37,255 nucleotides of DNA from the NCBI GenBank assembly GCA_022446825.1, contig JAKVBY010000027.1, positions 57,263 through 94,517 on the forward strand, written 5' to 3'. The translations under genes and the position numbers were made by a program. Source of the DNA: Pirellulaceae bacterium. GTDB taxonomy: Bacteria; Planctomycetota; Planctomycetia; Pirellulales; Pirellulaceae. Positions within the stretch are counted from its first letter, which is position 1. The number at the start of each line of letters is the position of its first letter. Under the pieces are notes generated by a model. That model was not told the DNA's origin. It ran no database searches and saw nothing but the letters and a program-made list of their open reading frames with translations. Positions 23,550-32,691 of the stretch are shown one piece after another.

Positions 23550-24497
23550 ATGGCTCGTAACAAGCGGTACCTCGTTTTTTTTGTTTTAGCTTTTTTTGTT
23601 TTAGCCGGGATTTTGTTGGTCGCGTTTGGAAACGCTCAGGATGGTTCGGACGAGCTATTCGTAACATTTTTTGTTGTCGCCATGTTTGCTACTACTGCTG
23701 GGCTCGTTGCTGCCATAATGGCAATGGCTTTCAAGTACCAGTGGCAAGAAATGCGTGCTCTGGATAAAGTCTATCGAGAGGTGGCGCAGCATTACGGCGG
23801 TACTGCTTCTGCGAATACGCCGCTGCTGTACAGAGCCTCGGCACAATTTGTCTCCCACGGCGCTCACATAACGGTCGATTTCCGGGTTCAGAAGGGTGAT
23901 TTTTTTGTCCAGTGCCATATCGGTTACCCCGATTTACAGCTGAGATTGGAAATTTCCCCAAGTTTTCCGCTACAAAGTCTCGGTAAATATATTGGAATGC
24001 AGGATATCGAAATTGGAGACGCTCGTTTTGACGCCGATTACATCATCGGTGGTAATAGTCAGGCGTCGATTTGTCGCTTGTTAAACGCACAGGTGCGGTC
24101 CTCAATTGATCTATTGAGAAAACTGTTTGAAGAAGACGAAATCATGATCGAGATTCGCGGGGGTGTTTTGCTGATCGAAAAACTAATACCGCGGCCCCAT
24201 ACGTTTCCCGCCATAGTCCAGTTTGTTGATGCGAGTCTTGACTTGTTCCGTGAAATGCAGAGGATCAATTCGGTTGAAATTGAATTCGTTACGAAAAAAG
24301 AGACGGTCGTCCCGAAGGCCGAAGGGTCTTTGTGCCAGATTTGTGGTGACGAGATTCACTCGGACATTGTCTATTGCCGAGGTTGCCGAACGCCTCACCA
24401 CGAGGATTGCTGGCGGTACTATGGTGCCTGCTCTACCTATGGCTGCGGTGAGACTATTTTTCTGCGACGACGAAAGTCAAAACGAGGCAGTCGCTGA
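23550..24497 (+). CDS. Membrane-anchored RING/PHD-type finger protein 3 (candidate E3)
   Basis: The 315-residue product begins with two predicted membrane segments (YLVFFVLAFFVLAGILLVAF and a second around 40-62), unlike the single segment in protein 2. The rest is closely similar to protein 2: a middle domain with GKYIGMQDIEIGDARFDADY and a C-terminal C4HC3 finger of identical sequence (CQICGDEI, CRGCRTPHHEDCW, CSTYGC) with the same basic tail. The anchor therefore changed while the finger stayed fixed, suggesting different partners but a common E2. ATG 23550 is chosen over TTG 23547. The gap before it (23399-23549) contains the NUDIX remnant. It converges on the NUDIX gene with 47 bases between stops. 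Confidence 0.83.
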   Translation: MARNKRYLVFFVLAFFVLAGILLVAFGNAQDGSDELFVTFFVVAMFATTAGLVAAIMAMAFKYQWQEMRALDKVYREVAQHYGGTASANTPLLYRASAQFVSHGAHITVDFRVQKGDFFVQCHIGYPDLQLRLEISPSFPLQSLGKYIGMQDIEIGDARFDADYIIGGNSQASICRLLNAQVRSSIDLLRKLFEEDEIMIEIRGGVLLIEKLIPRPHTFPAIVQFVDASLDLFREMQRINSVEIEFVTKKETVVPKAEGSLCQICGDEIHSDIVYCRGCRTPHHEDCWRYYGACSTYGCGETIFLRRRKSKRGSR

Positions 24498-24601
24498 CAG
24501 TGCCGGATTGTGCTGGCAGAGCGCTCGGTTCCGTCGCAATAGTTTCAGGAATGCTCGGGTTCGTCACGGAAATTGTGATTTGCAGCAGCAGTGCGTTGAA
24601 A
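23743..24601 (+). repeat. Direct tandem duplication, copy B
   Basis: This is the second copy of the block at 22644-23502, containing most of finger gene 3 and the true 3' end of the NUDIX gene. The copies differ by small in-frame indels, so the offset shifts between 1096 and 1099 bases. Confidence 0.9.
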
Positions 24602-25024
24602 ATGTTCGAGTTCCTGGAGTAGTGGGTCGATGGTCCAGGGTTGGATCTGGTGCGGTGGTTCCCAGGGAATCCAGGCAAAGTCAAGGTGCTCGGTAACTTG
24701 GATCTCAATAGGATTTCGCAGTCGCGCTAAATAAATCGAAAGTTCTTTGTGGGCCAATCCGCCGCCCCGTTTTTTCTTTTGCCGGACGTCGTATCGGGTG
24801 ACGAACTTGAATTTTGATTCAATGGAAATGTCTCTCTCCTGGATGCCAGTTTCTTCCTCCAGTTCGCGGAGGGCGCATTGAAGCGTAGTTTCGCCGCGCT
24901 CAAGATGACCTTTGGGCAAGTCCCAGCGGTTGGCGTGTTTCATCAGCAAAAATGATTCGAGTGGATTGCCTTTTACGATCAGGAATCCGCCTGCTTGTAC
25001 AAGAGGTAGGTCTGAAGGAGTCAT
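24545..25024 (-). CDS. NUDIX hydrolase, Ap4A-hydrolase-like
   Basis: The 159-residue product has a complete Nudix box at 39-61: GHLERGETTLQCALRELEEETGI fits G-x5-E-x7-R-E-U-x-E-E-x-G-U position by position. The flanks (LMKHANRWDLPKGHLERGE, LDFAWIPWE) resemble asymmetric bis(5'-nucleosyl)-tetraphosphatases of the NUDT2 type, so hydrolysis of a dinucleoside polyphosphate or a related NDP-X is likely. Other NUDIX substrates cannot be excluded. The gene lies opposite to the ubiquitin-like locus and converges on it. A piece of its 3' end was duplicated between the finger genes. Confidence 0.92.
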   Translation of the reverse strand: MTPSDLPLVQAGGFLIVKGNPLESFLLMKHANRWDLPKGHLERGETTLQCALRELEEETGIQERDISIESKFKFVTRYDVRQKKKRGGGLAHKELSIYLARLRNPIEIQVTEHLDFAWIPWEPPHQIQPWTIDPLLQELEHFQRTAAANHNFRDEPEHS

Positions 25025-25167
25025 GGGACTGGGCTTGAGGAGGACTTGTTACGAGAAACTTGTAAGTTAGCTATGATTATACCTAGTCGTGGGCGAATTC
25101 TGTCAGGATATTTGCGACCTCTGGCGAGATGTTGTGAGGCACGTTCTGAAAGGTTATGGAAGAGCGG

Positions 25168-25713
25168 ATGAAGATCTATACGAAAACGGGCGATCGTGGT
25201 GAAACCGGCTTGTTTGCCGGTCCGCGGGTCTTCAAAGATGATCCCCGCATTGAGGCCTATGGAACGGTGGATGAGTTAAATTCGATACTCGGCGTCGTCC
25301 GCTCGTTGCCACTACCTGCTGAGTTGAACGAAGTACTGTCGCGAATTCAAAACGACTTGTTTTCCATCGGTGCCGAATTGGCTACTCCCGAACCGAAGCA
25401 GCAGGGGACCGACATGATTTCTGTTGAGGATGTCGAGCGATTAGAAGCGGTGATTGACCTATGTGAGCAAAGGCTCCGTCCCTTAAAGCAATTCATTCTC
25501 CCTGCTGGAACGGCTACGGCAGCACAATTGCACCTGGCACGTGCGGTCTGTCGTCGAGCGGAACGTCGCTTGATTTCTTTCTGGAAGGCGACAACACAAC
25601 CTGTTTCGGATCCATTAATGGCTTATCTAAATCGCCTGGGCGATCTTCTTTTTGTCTTGGCGCGTTTTGTCAACCACGCGGCAGATTGCGAAGATGTGCC
25701 TTGGCAGCGTTAG
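25168..25713 (+). CDS. PduO-type cob(I)alamin adenosyltransferase
   Basis: The 181-residue enzyme transfers the 5'-deoxyadenosyl group of ATP to cob(I)alamin, giving adenosylcobalamin. Visible signatures are MKIYTKTGDRGETGLF with the N-terminal ATP-binding segment, RIEAYGTVDELNS, the LPAGTATAAQLHLARAVCRRAERR helix with the RxxxRR basic cluster, and YLNRLGDLLFVLAR. Length and order fit the PduO/MMAB family. GGAAG five bases before ATG 25168 supports this start over ATG 25156. No cobalamin-dependent enzyme is encoded nearby, so the consumer pathway is unknown. Confidence 0.93.
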   Translation: MKIYTKTGDRGETGLFAGPRVFKDDPRIEAYGTVDELNSILGVVRSLPLPAELNEVLSRIQNDLFSIGAELATPEPKQQGTDMISVEDVERLEAVIDLCEQRLRPLKQFILPAGTATAAQLHLARAVCRRAERRLISFWKATTQPVSDPLMAYLNRLGDLLFVLARFVNHAADCEDVPWQR

Positions 25714-25842
25714 GCCACCAATTTTCGGACACGGCATATATTAAACTTTTGTTTTGGTTCTTTACTTGATCCTATACGGTCGTTAGCCTGACCGTTTGGG
25801 CGGCGCGAACTAGTGAAAGAATAGGTAATTTCTAACGAGCAT

Positions 25843-25860
25843 GGGGCACTAAGTTAGCAA
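25843..25860 (+). promoter_or_regulatory. Candidate sigma-54 (-24/-12) promoter of amtB-glnK
   Basis: The stretch GGGGCACTAAGTTAGCAA has GG at 25845-25846, exactly ten bases, then GC at 25857-25858. The conserved CAC follows GG, so it fits the TGGCAC-N5-TTGC consensus apart from T/A changes at the second half. Transcription would begin near 25870, about 100 bases before the amtB start. Sigma-54 control of amtB/glnK by nitrogen is common in bacteria. Confidence 0.6.
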
Positions 25861-25972
25861 GTTACTGGAGCGGCCACCCGTTCCAGGTCGTTCTATGACG
25901 CGATGAGTCGCTGAAAAGTTGAAGCAGGAGCGTTTTCGAGTCTTGTACTCTATCTAGATCAGGGGTAACGGT

Positions 25973-27418
25973 ATGTCGCTACGAAGGTTGTCACTTCAAG
26001 TCTGTGCTCTCTCGATCGTGTTGCTGAGTAGCGCGTGTTTGGCAGTTGCCCAAGAGGGCGGAGATGCAGAGGGCGAGTCGTTGACAGTTTCTGCACGGTT
26101 AGAGGCTGTCGAAGCCACGGCAGAAGCAGCCGCATTGGCAGGTCACAATGCTTGGATGCTGACAAGCACCGCTTTGGTTCTCTTCATGACGGTTCCGGGA
26201 TTGGCCATGTTTTATAGTGGTTTGGTGCGCAAGAAAAACGTACTCAGCGTCATGATGCAGTGCCTCTTTCTCATGGGCGTGATGACCGTCGTGTGGGCAC
26301 TTTGGGGATATTCTCTGGCCTTTGGTGGGGATCACCCCTATGTGGGAAATGGGGACTATCTTTTCATGCAAAACGTTCAGCAGTCCTGGGACGATACGGC
26401 AAATGCACCAGAGTTGCCGATGGAAGGTGCGATTCCTCGGCTCACCCATATGTTGTTTCAGGGGATGTTTTTCATCATTACGCCGGCGCTTATTTGCGGT
26501 GCATTTGCCGAGCGGATGAAGTTCAGCACGATGACCGTATTTATGATTTTGTGGGGAACCTTCGTTTATTGTCCCTTGTGTCATTGGGTATGGGATGGTG
26601 GTATTTTGGCCTTCGTCAAGACCGGGGCAGAGGGGCCTGGAGTCGCAGGTGGCGCGCTCGATTTTGCGGGCGGTACTGTCGTTCACATAAGTTCTGGTGT
26701 TTCCGCATTGATCTGCGCCCTCTTGATTGGCAGGCGATTAGGTTTTGGAACGGAGGATTTGCGACCTCATAACCTGACCTACACAGTACTCGGTACAGGC
26801 ATGCTGTGGGTGGGTTGGTTTGGTTTCAACGCTGGTAGTGAATTAGCATCGGATGGACTGACGAGCAGCGCTTTTGCGGTGACCCACTTTTCCGCAGCCG
26901 CAGGGACAATTGCCTGGGCTGGTACCGAATGGCTGACCCGTGGTAAACCGAGTTTGTTGGGTGCAGCTTCTGGTGCGGTAGCTGGATTGGTTTGTATCAC
27001 TCCGGCAGCTGGATTTGTACAGCCGATGCCTGCGATTCTGATGGGGTTGGCTGGGGGCATTGTCTGCTTTATTGCTTGTGGCACGATCAAGGCTAAATTT
27101 GGGTATGACGATTCCCTTGATGCATTTGGGATTCACGGCATTGGAGGAACGCTGGGTGCTGTGTTAACAGGTGTTTTTGCGACCCGGGCTTGTTGGGATA
27201 TCGACAATGGCCAGAAATTAGGCCTAATAGAAGGAGAAACTCGGGTGTTTGTCGGTCAACTAGTTGCCGTTGGGATCACTTGGATTTTCGCAATTGTGGC
27301 GACGTTTGTTTTGCTCAAAGTACTTGATGTAACGATGGGCCTGCGGGTTTCCCAACAGGACGAAAATAAGGGTTTGGACCTTTCACAGCATGGTGAAGAA
27401 GGATACATCTTTTCATAG
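25973..27418 (+). CDS. amtB: Ammonium transporter AmtB
   Basis: The 481-residue protein has an N-terminal signal peptide (LSIVLLSSACLAVAQ, cleavage near residue 26) and about eleven membrane segments. Amt signatures include LVLFMTVPGLAMFYSGLV, the aromatic-lined entry around MLFQGMFFIITPALICGAFAER, the first pore His238 in GGTVVHISSGVSALICALL and the second pore His388 in FGIHGIGGTLGAVLTGVFA. It should conduct ammonium across the inner membrane as a trimer. Its PII regulator is encoded 102 bases downstream, and a sigma-54-type promoter lies upstream, so expression probably rises in nitrogen limitation. Confidence 0.96.
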   Translation: MSLRRLSLQVCALSIVLLSSACLAVAQEGGDAEGESLTVSARLEAVEATAEAAALAGHNAWMLTSTALVLFMTVPGLAMFYSGLVRKKNVLSVMMQCLFLMGVMTVVWALWGYSLAFGGDHPYVGNGDYLFMQNVQQSWDDTANAPELPMEGAIPRLTHMLFQGMFFIITPALICGAFAERMKFSTMTVFMILWGTFVYCPLCHWVWDGGILAFVKTGAEGPGVAGGALDFAGGTVVHISSGVSALICALLIGRRLGFGTEDLRPHNLTYTVLGTGMLWVGWFGFNAGSELASDGLTSSAFAVTHFSAAAGTIAWAGTEWLTRGKPSLLGAASGAVAGLVCITPAAGFVQPMPAILMGLAGGIVCFIACGTIKAKFGYDDSLDAFGIHGIGGTLGAVLTGVFATRACWDIDNGQKLGLIEGETRVFVGQLVAVGITWIFAIVATFVLLKVLDVTMGLRVSQQDENKGLDLSQHGEEGYIFS

Positions 27419-27451
27419 CGTTTGGTAACTCGCTAAACTAAGTCCAAACGC
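27418..27451 (+). promoter_or_regulatory. 8-bp inverted repeat between amtB and glnK
   Basis: GCGTTTGG (27418-27425, starting at the last base of the amtB stop) pairs perfectly with CCAAACGC (27444-27451) across an 18-base loop. A short T-run lies ten bases further on, too far for a classical terminator. It may be a partial terminator or RNA-processing site that sets the amtB to glnK ratio. Confidence 0.35.
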
Positions 27452-27472
27452 AAACAGCGATTTTTCGGTTGA

Positions 27473-27859
<387 letters not shown>

Positions 27860-28025
27860 GGAGAGTCGGCTGCTTTTGCGATGGTTCACGTGCAAAGCCG
27901 GAAAATGTTTTGCTTGTTTGCTGAGAGCATTTGTCGAAAGTAATCATTTCTGACAGCTGTTTTTTATGCTCGTTCTTTTGCCGTCAGCGCGGTCTTGATG
28001 CTGTTGGGCCATTTGGGCCCCACTC

Positions 28026-30779
28026 ATGAGTGATTTTCGTTCCCGATACCCTGATTGCTCAAAGCAGCAAGACTTGTGTAGGCTACTGAGTTTGTGTGTC
28101 CAGGAGTGGCCTGTAGAGTTCGACGAGATGAATCCAACCCAGTCAAGTCCACTTCGCCCGATTGTCCTGCAGGCTCGAGAGCGATTAGCGACGGGACGTG
28201 AAAGGCTCAAGCAACGGCATAGCCAAAGTACACCGGCAGTGCAGGTATGCGCTCAAATAACGGATCTATTGGATTTTATTGTTCTGGATCTTTATCAAGA
28301 AGCTTTGAGGGAGCTCGCTGATCCAGGTTTGGAATCGCGAATTGCACTGATTCCGAATGGTGGCTATGGACGTCGGGATGTAGCGCCCTATTCGGATGTC
28401 GACTTGTTGCTTCTTCACTCCGCGGGAGCGGAAAAGCGAGTCGAGGCGTTGGCTAAAAAATTGGTTCAGTTTCTGGGTGATAGTGGTCTGACGTTAGGAT
28501 TTAGTGTGCGGACACCAGTGGGGGCCTGTAAGGCCGCCTTGCGCGACCCAACGATTTTTACGACCTTGACCGAAGCAAGGTTTCTGGCTGGGAGTGTGCA
28601 GCTTTTCACTAAATTCATGGCGCGTTTTCGGCGCGTCGGCCAGCAAAGAAGTAGCTCTCTTATTACTGTAATTGATGAAGCACGCCGGGAAGAGCGTCGT
28701 CAATACGGAGACACGGCCTTTTTATTGAGGCCGAATATTAAGAAATCACGTGGTGGTTTGCGCGATATTCAACTACTGCGGTGGGTTGGGTTTGCAAGGT
28801 ATGGAGAGTCGGAGCCAAGTGATTTGGAGCGGTTGGGTGTACTTTCGCGCGCGGATCGAAATGTGATGCGGAATGCCTATCATTTTTTGTTGCGAGTGCG
28901 TAACGAAATGCACTTCTTCGCGGATAAGCCCCAAGATACACTCAGCCGTGAAGAGCAAGTTCGAATCGCCACAAGCTTTGGCTACCAAGGCGATCGAGGA
29001 CTCTTACCTGTTGAACAGTTTATGAAGGACTATTTCGAACATGTGAGCGGTGTGCGCTATACTTCGACACATTTTCTTACTCGGTCCAAGTCTCGGTCTA
29101 CGATTGCCCGGCGTCTTGGTTGGTTCTTCGGACGTCAGCTTGAACGGGACTATTTTATCGGTGTCAGACGCATCTCAGCGACACGTCATGGGCGTGTAAA
29201 GCTTGTCGGTAATCTCAGCGAAGTCCTGCGTTTGATGGATTTGGCAAATCGGTTTCAGAAGCCAATTGATCACGAAACTTGGATCGCCATACGCGATGAT
29301 ATGGTTCGTCGTGATGCGCTTGAATTAAGTGAAGAAGCTATCGAGAGATTTCTTTCGCTTTTGTCCGAACCGGGCCGATTAGCCGATTTGCTGCGGCGGT
29401 TGCACGAATTGCGAGTTCTAGAAAAGATCATTCCTGCCGTCGAGCATGCGCGCTGTCTGATGCAATTTAACGAGTACCATAAATACACCGTCGATGAACA
29501 TTCCATCCGGACCATAGAATCCGCCGAGAGTTTTATCGATGACCGAGGCGTGTTAGGTGACGTGTATCGCGGGCTCAAAAACAAACGTATTTTGCACTTG
29601 GCACTGTTGGTACACGATCTTGGTAAAGGATATACAGAGGATCATTCGAAAGTTGGATTGACGATTGCGGTAGAAACGGCAGCTCGTTTGGGCTTGTCAG
29701 ATGGCGAAACAGAATTCCTCAAATTTCTAGTGTGTAAACATCTGATCATGGCGCACACGGCACTCCAGAAAAATCTTAATGATCAGGCGTTAATTGTACG
29801 GTTTGCGTTAGAAGTGGGATCTATTGAAATCTTGCAGATGTTGTATGTTTTGACCTGTGCGGATATTTCTGGTGTTGGCCCCGGCGCCTTAACTGACTGG
29901 AAACGGGATCTAATTACGGATCTATATCATCGCACTCGCAGTCATCTAGATAGTGACTCACAGACTCCTTCCAGTGAGGAACGCATTCGTCAGTTGCGCG
30001 AAGCAGTGCGAGAAAATATCGGCGAGGTAGAAGATCAGGAATGGTGGGAGCGACAGATTGCGGGGTTACCTTCCAGTTATCTTTTTGCAGATGAACCCGA
30101 ACGGATTGCTACCGAGTTGGGGCGGCTACGACAACTTCCCAAGGACGAAATTCTCGTTTGGGCACGGTATCTTCCCGATCGCGATGTCGTTGAATATACG
30201 ATAGGAACTCATGAAGAGATCGCGGATGGGATTTTTCACCGCCTCACTGGTGCGTTGACAAGTTGTTCGACAAAAATCATGTTCGCCGAAATTCACACTT
30301 TGGCCGATCATTTAGTACTGGACAGGTTCCATGTCCAGGATTCTGACTTTACAGGCGAACCACCGAAGGGGCGTATTGCAGAAGTGCGGGAAGCGCTGGT
30401 CGCGGCCCTGAAAAACAAGAACGATGAGCCCCCCAGGTTTCGCCGTACCTGGCAGGCCGAGGTTTCCTCGAATGACCCTAACTTGTCGCCTCTTCCGAGA
30501 CGCGTTCGATTTGATAACAGCACTTCTGTCGAGCACACGATTCTGACCGTTTTTGCTTATGACCGGGTCGGTTTGTTGTATGCCATCACAAAGACGTTAT
30601 CCCAACTTGGCCTGTCCGTGCACGCAGCCAAAATTGGAACGTACTTGGACCAAGTTGTCGATGTGTTTTATGTCACCGAAGAATCTGCCGAGAAGATTCG
30701 CGGTGATGTTCGCTTCAAGCAAATACGAAATACGCTCTTGGAAGCGATTGCTGAAGTTGAATCCAAAGCCATGGCTTGA
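28026..30779 (+). CDS. glnD: PII uridylyltransferase / uridylyl-removing enzyme
   Basis: GlnD uridylylates PII when glutamine is low and reverses this when it is high. The 917-residue product has the nucleotidyltransferase motif GGYGRRDVAPYSDVDLLLL (112-130, metal-binding Asp124/Asp126), the GlnD central region, an HD phosphohydrolase domain (HSIRTIESAE, LVHDLGKGYTEDHS) and two C-terminal ACT domains (about 715-800 and 838-910, the second with AYDRVGLLYAITKTLSQLGL). All catalytic and sensory parts appear intact. The start is uncertain: ATG 28026 has no ribosome site, and ATG 28128 (MNPTQSS) would give 883 residues and still contain every domain. It completes the amtB-glnK-glnD nitrogen-sensing set. 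Confidence 0.94.
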   Translation: MSDFRSRYPDCSKQQDLCRLLSLCVQEWPVEFDEMNPTQSSPLRPIVLQARERLATGRERLKQRHSQSTPAVQVCAQITDLLDFIVLDLYQEALRELADPGLESRIALIPNGGYGRRDVAPYSDVDLLLLHSAGAEKRVEALAKKLVQFLGDSGLTLGFSVRTPVGACKAALRDPTIFTTLTEARFLAGSVQLFTKFMARFRRVGQQRSSSLITVIDEARREERRQYGDTAFLLRPNIKKSRGGLRDIQLLRWVGFARYGESEPSDLERLGVLSRADRNVMRNAYHFLLRVRNEMHFFADKPQDTLSREEQVRIATSFGYQGDRGLLPVEQFMKDYFEHVSGVRYTSTHFLTRSKSRSTIARRLGWFFGRQLERDYFIGVRRISATRHGRVKLVGNLSEVLRLMDLANRFQKPIDHETWIAIRDDMVRRDALELSEEAIERFLSLLSEPGRLADLLRRLHELRVLEKIIPAVEHARCLMQFNEYHKYTVDEHSIRTIESAESFIDDRGVLGDVYRGLKNKRILHLALLVHDLGKGYTEDHSKVGLTIAVETAARLGLSDGETEFLKFLVCKHLIMAHTALQKNLNDQALIVRFALEVGSIEILQMLYVLTCADISGVGPGALTDWKRDLITDLYHRTRSHLDSDSQTPSSEERIRQLREAVRENIGEVEDQEWWERQIAGLPSSYLFADEPERIATELGRLRQLPKDEILVWARYLPDRDVVEYTIGTHEEIADGIFHRLTGALTSCSTKIMFAEIHTLADHLVLDRFHVQDSDFTGEPPKGRIAEVREALVAALKNKNDEPPRFRRTWQAEVSSNDPNLSPLPRRVRFDNSTSVEHTILTVFAYDRVGLLYAITKTLSQLGLSVHAAKIGTYLDQVVDVFYVTEESAEKIRGDVRFKQIRNTLLEAIAEVESKAMA

Positions 30780-30816
30780 AGGCGACGGTTCTCAAACACT
30801 GCGACAAAATAACGAA

Positions 30817-32691
30817 TCAATCAGCGGCTGCTAAACCGTTATCCCGTACGTCATAGGCGGTCAACGTGCCCTGATCACGGATGTAAAACCGACCACCGGC
30901 CAGGGCGGGGTGGGCCCAGCTTGGCCGCCCTTGTGGTTGAATTTTGAACCGCCCTTTTTCGCGGTATTTCTTGGGATCCACTTCGGCTAGGGCCACTTCG
31001 TGATTTTCACCGAGCAGATAAAGCATGCCGTCAGCAACGCAGAGAGATCCTTTGCCAACGCTGCGCGCTTTCCACTCAATTTTTCCAGTCAAAAAGTGCA
31101 TGCAAATCAAACCTCCATTACCAAACCCATACATGAACTCGCCGACCTTGACGATTCCACCGTGGTGATTGGCCATGCGTTTTTCGAAATACACTTCTGT
31201 GGCGGTAAACTGATCACCGTCACGCGTGATTTTTGCCAGGCCGCCACCGGTCCCGTAAGCACTTGACGCAAAGACGTGATTTTGATCGATGATAGGGGTT
31301 GCGCAGTTGGCAGTGCCGTTTGCCGCATTGGCGTATTTCCAGAGAACGCTACCGTCTTCCAAGGAAAGCCCGAAAACGCTTTCGCGGGCGAATTGGACAA
31401 TCTGACGATCGCCACAAATTTCTGCAACGATGGGTGAAGCATAATGGGCTGATTCGGTAACGCTCCCACTTTGCCAGACAACCGCTCCCGTCATTTTGTT
31501 GAGCGCGACAACGGTACCATCTTTGCCGCCTGGAGTGACAATCAGTAAAGATCCTTCCACCAGTGGAGATTCCGAATATCCCCAGCCCGGCAATCCGCCA
31601 CTCAGTTTTTCGCGTAGATTGGTGTACCAAAGTGTGTCGCCAGTAGAGGTGTCAAGACAGGTCACGTCCCCGTTGCCACCTTCAACATAGAGTCGCTCTC
31701 CTTCCACCGCGGGTGTTCCACGAGGTCCGTTTCCCATGCCATTACGGTAACCACCAAAGAAACTACGCAACTCGGAAACGGTCAAAATTCCGTCGCCAGT
31801 GGAATGGTTGGCCGTGTAATACTGGGCGAGTTCAGCAACGGTTAAAATGCCGTCTTTCCCTTTTTCGTGTTTCAACAGATCCTTTTCAATTTCCTCTCGT
31901 GTGAGTTGATCGTCACCTTGGTTTGTGTCCGGATCACGTTCGTCGGCCCGGCGAAAAATTCGCTGCAAAAACGAATCGTGCGCCTCTTCCAGTGAGACGT
32001 GACCATCTTGATCTGTGTCTTGTGCGGAAAAAAGTTGGCCGGCGCGTTGCTTGGCCAACGCTTCCGCATCGACGTCGGTATTAATCGTATCCATGCGACT
32101 GAAGTGTTCACGGAAAAGGCCGCCAATTTCATCCCAAGTCAATTGCTGGTCGTCGTTCTTGTCAGTAGCGGAGGTCAAGGTATTGATACGCGCCTCAATG
32201 ATCTCCTTTACAGTAGACATCGAGTCGATGGAAGAAATGTCAAAGTTGTTGAAACGCCAGCCAAGTCCCTGCAGTGCTTCTAATTCGTCGACCAAGCTAT
32301 CTTGATTTTGATCGAGTCGTTTTAACTCTTCGGCGATTCGTTGCTTGAGTTGTGTTTCCACAGGTGTTGGTTGACGAGCCCACAATGTTTGCCCGTTTTC
32401 CGCATTCAAGCAGATGATATGTTCTACACCATTCAAATCGCCTAAGGTGAAAACGCGATCACCCTGGACGGCAATGGAAGAATAACCGACCCCGACTGTA
32501 TCGACTTGCCAAGCGATTTCGGGGCCACTCTCAGGCCAAGCTTTCAGCAACCCTTTGTCGGTGGAGATTCCGTCGCGGTTGGGACCCCGCCATTGGGGCC
32601 AATCGTCACCCTTGGTAGCGTTACTGACGGTGACGAAAATAAGAACACTCGTCGCGATGTGACGTAAGCAGCAAATTCCTAGGTGAGACAT
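30817..32691 (-). CDS. Secreted PQQ-type beta-propeller protein with internal EF-hands
   Basis: The 624-residue product has an N-terminal export segment (LRHIATSVLIFVTVSNATKG) followed by DWPQWRGPNRDG, a common opening of planctomycete PQQ-like proteins. Propeller strands occur on both sides of a Ca-binding insert. The insert (about 110-300) has several EF-hand-like loops, for example DQNQDSLVDELE, DKNDDQQLTWDE, DTDQDGHVSLEE and TGDGILTVSE. Propeller blades such as GDTLWYTNL and GSVLWKYAN follow. It is probably a periplasmic or surface protein with a calcium-dependent module; no dehydrogenase active site is evident. AAAGGAG five bases before ATG 32691 fixes the start, discarding the TTG-side extension upstream. 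It converges with glnD. Confidence 0.88.
   Translation of the reverse strand: MSHLGICCLRHIATSVLIFVTVSNATKGDDWPQWRGPNRDGISTDKGLLKAWPESGPEIAWQVDTVGVGYSSIAVQGDRVFTLGDLNGVEHIICLNAENGQTLWARQPTPVETQLKQRIAEELKRLDQNQDSLVDELEALQGLGWRFNNFDISSIDSMSTVKEIIEARINTLTSATDKNDDQQLTWDEIGGLFREHFSRMDTINTDVDAEALAKQRAGQLFSAQDTDQDGHVSLEEAHDSFLQRIFRRADERDPDTNQGDDQLTREEIEKDLLKHEKGKDGILTVAELAQYYTANHSTGDGILTVSELRSFFGGYRNGMGNGPRGTPAVEGERLYVEGGNGDVTCLDTSTGDTLWYTNLREKLSGGLPGWGYSESPLVEGSLLIVTPGGKDGTVVALNKMTGAVVWQSGSVTESAHYASPIVAEICGDRQIVQFARESVFGLSLEDGSVLWKYANAANGTANCATPIIDQNHVFASSAYGTGGGLAKITRDGDQFTATEVYFEKRMANHHGGIVKVGEFMYGFGNGGLICMHFLTGKIEWKARSVGKGSLCVADGMLYLLGENHEVALAEVDPKKYREKGRFKIQPQGRPSWAHPALAGGRFYIRDQGTLTAYDVRDNGLAAAD

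Noticed and set aside
16739-24497. Type II CBASS or another known defence island
   Set aside because: No cyclase, nucleotide-sensing effector, restriction or toxin gene lies next to the Ubl locus; the neighbours are housekeeping-like genes.
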